From NCBI GenBank assembly GCA_016124585.1, contig WGNL01000008.1:1-64000 (forward strand): a stretch of DNA of 64,000 bases, written 5' to 3'. Source of the DNA: Bacteroidota bacterium (GTDB lineage: Bacteria > Bacteroidota > Bacteroidia > Chitinophagales > Saprospiraceae). The notes under the pieces are model-generated. The model saw nothing but the letters and a program-made list of their open reading frames with translations. It was not told where the DNA came from and made no database searches. A program made the translations under genes and the position numbers. The number at the start of each line of letters is the position of its first letter. The stretch's first letter is position 1. Shown piece after piece: positions 63,861-64,000 of this stretch.

Positions 63861-63885
63861 TAGCTTTGAAAAGGTCAAATTGACC
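63861..63885 (+). promoter_or_regulatory. Promoter -7 box with adjacent palindrome at the right edge
   Basis: TAGCTTTG at 63861-63868 matches TAnnTTTG, and the palindrome GGTCAA-A-TTGACC follows at 63873-63885, where transcription would begin. It looks like an operator for the partial gene at 63918. Confidence 0.5.
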
Positions 63886-63917
63886 AAAAACTCAATTGAT
63901 TATAAAATTTATAAATC

Positions 63918-64000
63918 ATGCAAAGACAACTACTTATTTCATTTTTTTCTTTTGCATTGCTGTCATTCAAAGCCTCTGCGCAGTTTGTGATAGTAAATTC
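63918..64000 (+). CDS. Exported protein, N-terminal fragment (runs off right edge)
   Basis: An ATG at 63918 opens a frame reading MQRQLLISFFSFALLSFKAS, then AQFVIVN and on to the window end. It is a clear signal peptide with a likely cleavage before the glutamine in ASA-Q. The nature of the mature protein cannot be seen. Confidence 0.65.
   Translation, partial: MQRQLLISFFSFALLSFKASAQFVIVN

Noticed and set aside
1-64000. CRISPR array, tRNA or rRNA genes
   Set aside because: No regular spacer-repeat pattern with unique spacers was seen (the 42-bp array is a plain tandem repeat), and no tRNA T-loop or rRNA hallmark was recognised in the gaps by eye.

Overview
This window reads as chromosomal DNA of a Bacteroidota bacterium, most likely from the Saprospiria side of the phylum; the rank below phylum is inference. 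Direct evidence includes a type IX secretion (T9SS) type A C-terminal sorting domain, SprB-type repeats, several OmpA-family proteins (one with thrombospondin type 3 repeats), a one-chain SecDF, DUF4369/TlpA thioredoxins, signal peptides ending in ..A-Q, and promoters of the Bacteroidota form TTG-N(16-22)-TAnnTTTG instead of -35/-10 boxes. Start codons rarely have a Shine-Dalgarno sequence, so many starts were chosen from signal peptides and family alignment.

Layout. 1-5.2 kb: the 5' tip of a probable IS transposase, a cupin-CPBP membrane protease fusion, a small membrane protein, a long inverted repeat, a diheme cytochrome c and an exported coiled-coil protein. 5.2-9.1 kb: a T9SS cargo protein and a hypothetical protein, bracketed by two copies of a ~60 bp terminator-like element, then a 42-bp tandem repeat. 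9.1-16.4 kb (minus strand): a propeller-type sensor kinase with its LuxR-type response regulator, MltG, an exported amidohydrolase and PanB, separated by striking intergenic inverted repeats. 16.6-24 kb: an exported propeller protein, two GNAT acetyltransferases and a giant propeller/SprB/OmpA protein. 24.4-27.6 kb: a two-motif aspartic protease, a Crp/Fnr regulator and an overlapping STAS-RNase Z pair. 28.2-36 kb: core information and quality-control genes, clpC, infC-rpmI-rplT and secDF. 36.5-44.4 kb: LysM/BON protein, 2-hydroxyacid dehydrogenase, lysophosphatidate acyltransferase, MauG-type peroxidase with a barrel protein, alpha-L-rhamnosidase, DoxX-like protein and a PyrR-like phosphoribosyltransferase.

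44.4-47.5 kb is the least ordinary part. A 1.1 kb gap without a convincing gene carries, on the minus strand, a very good promoter and two intrinsic terminators, so one or two small RNAs or decayed small genes are likely. Next to it, two convergent unknown genes share an AT-rich 3' half (~46.05-47.2 kb) although their 5' parts are GC-richer, which suggests segmental replacement.

47.7-64 kb: a PorE-like TPR/propeller/OmpA lipoprotein (probable T9SS envelope anchor), barrel and 2OG-oxygenase genes, a TlpA-like oxidoreductase, CorA, an MscS channel, an OmpA/TSP3 protein, a DUF3298 lipoprotein, a PD40 propeller protein, ClpB, a Cys-rich exported protein and the start of another exported protein at the right edge. 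The dominant themes are envelope architecture and protein quality control. No CRISPR array, defence island, prophage or tRNA/rRNA gene was recognised.
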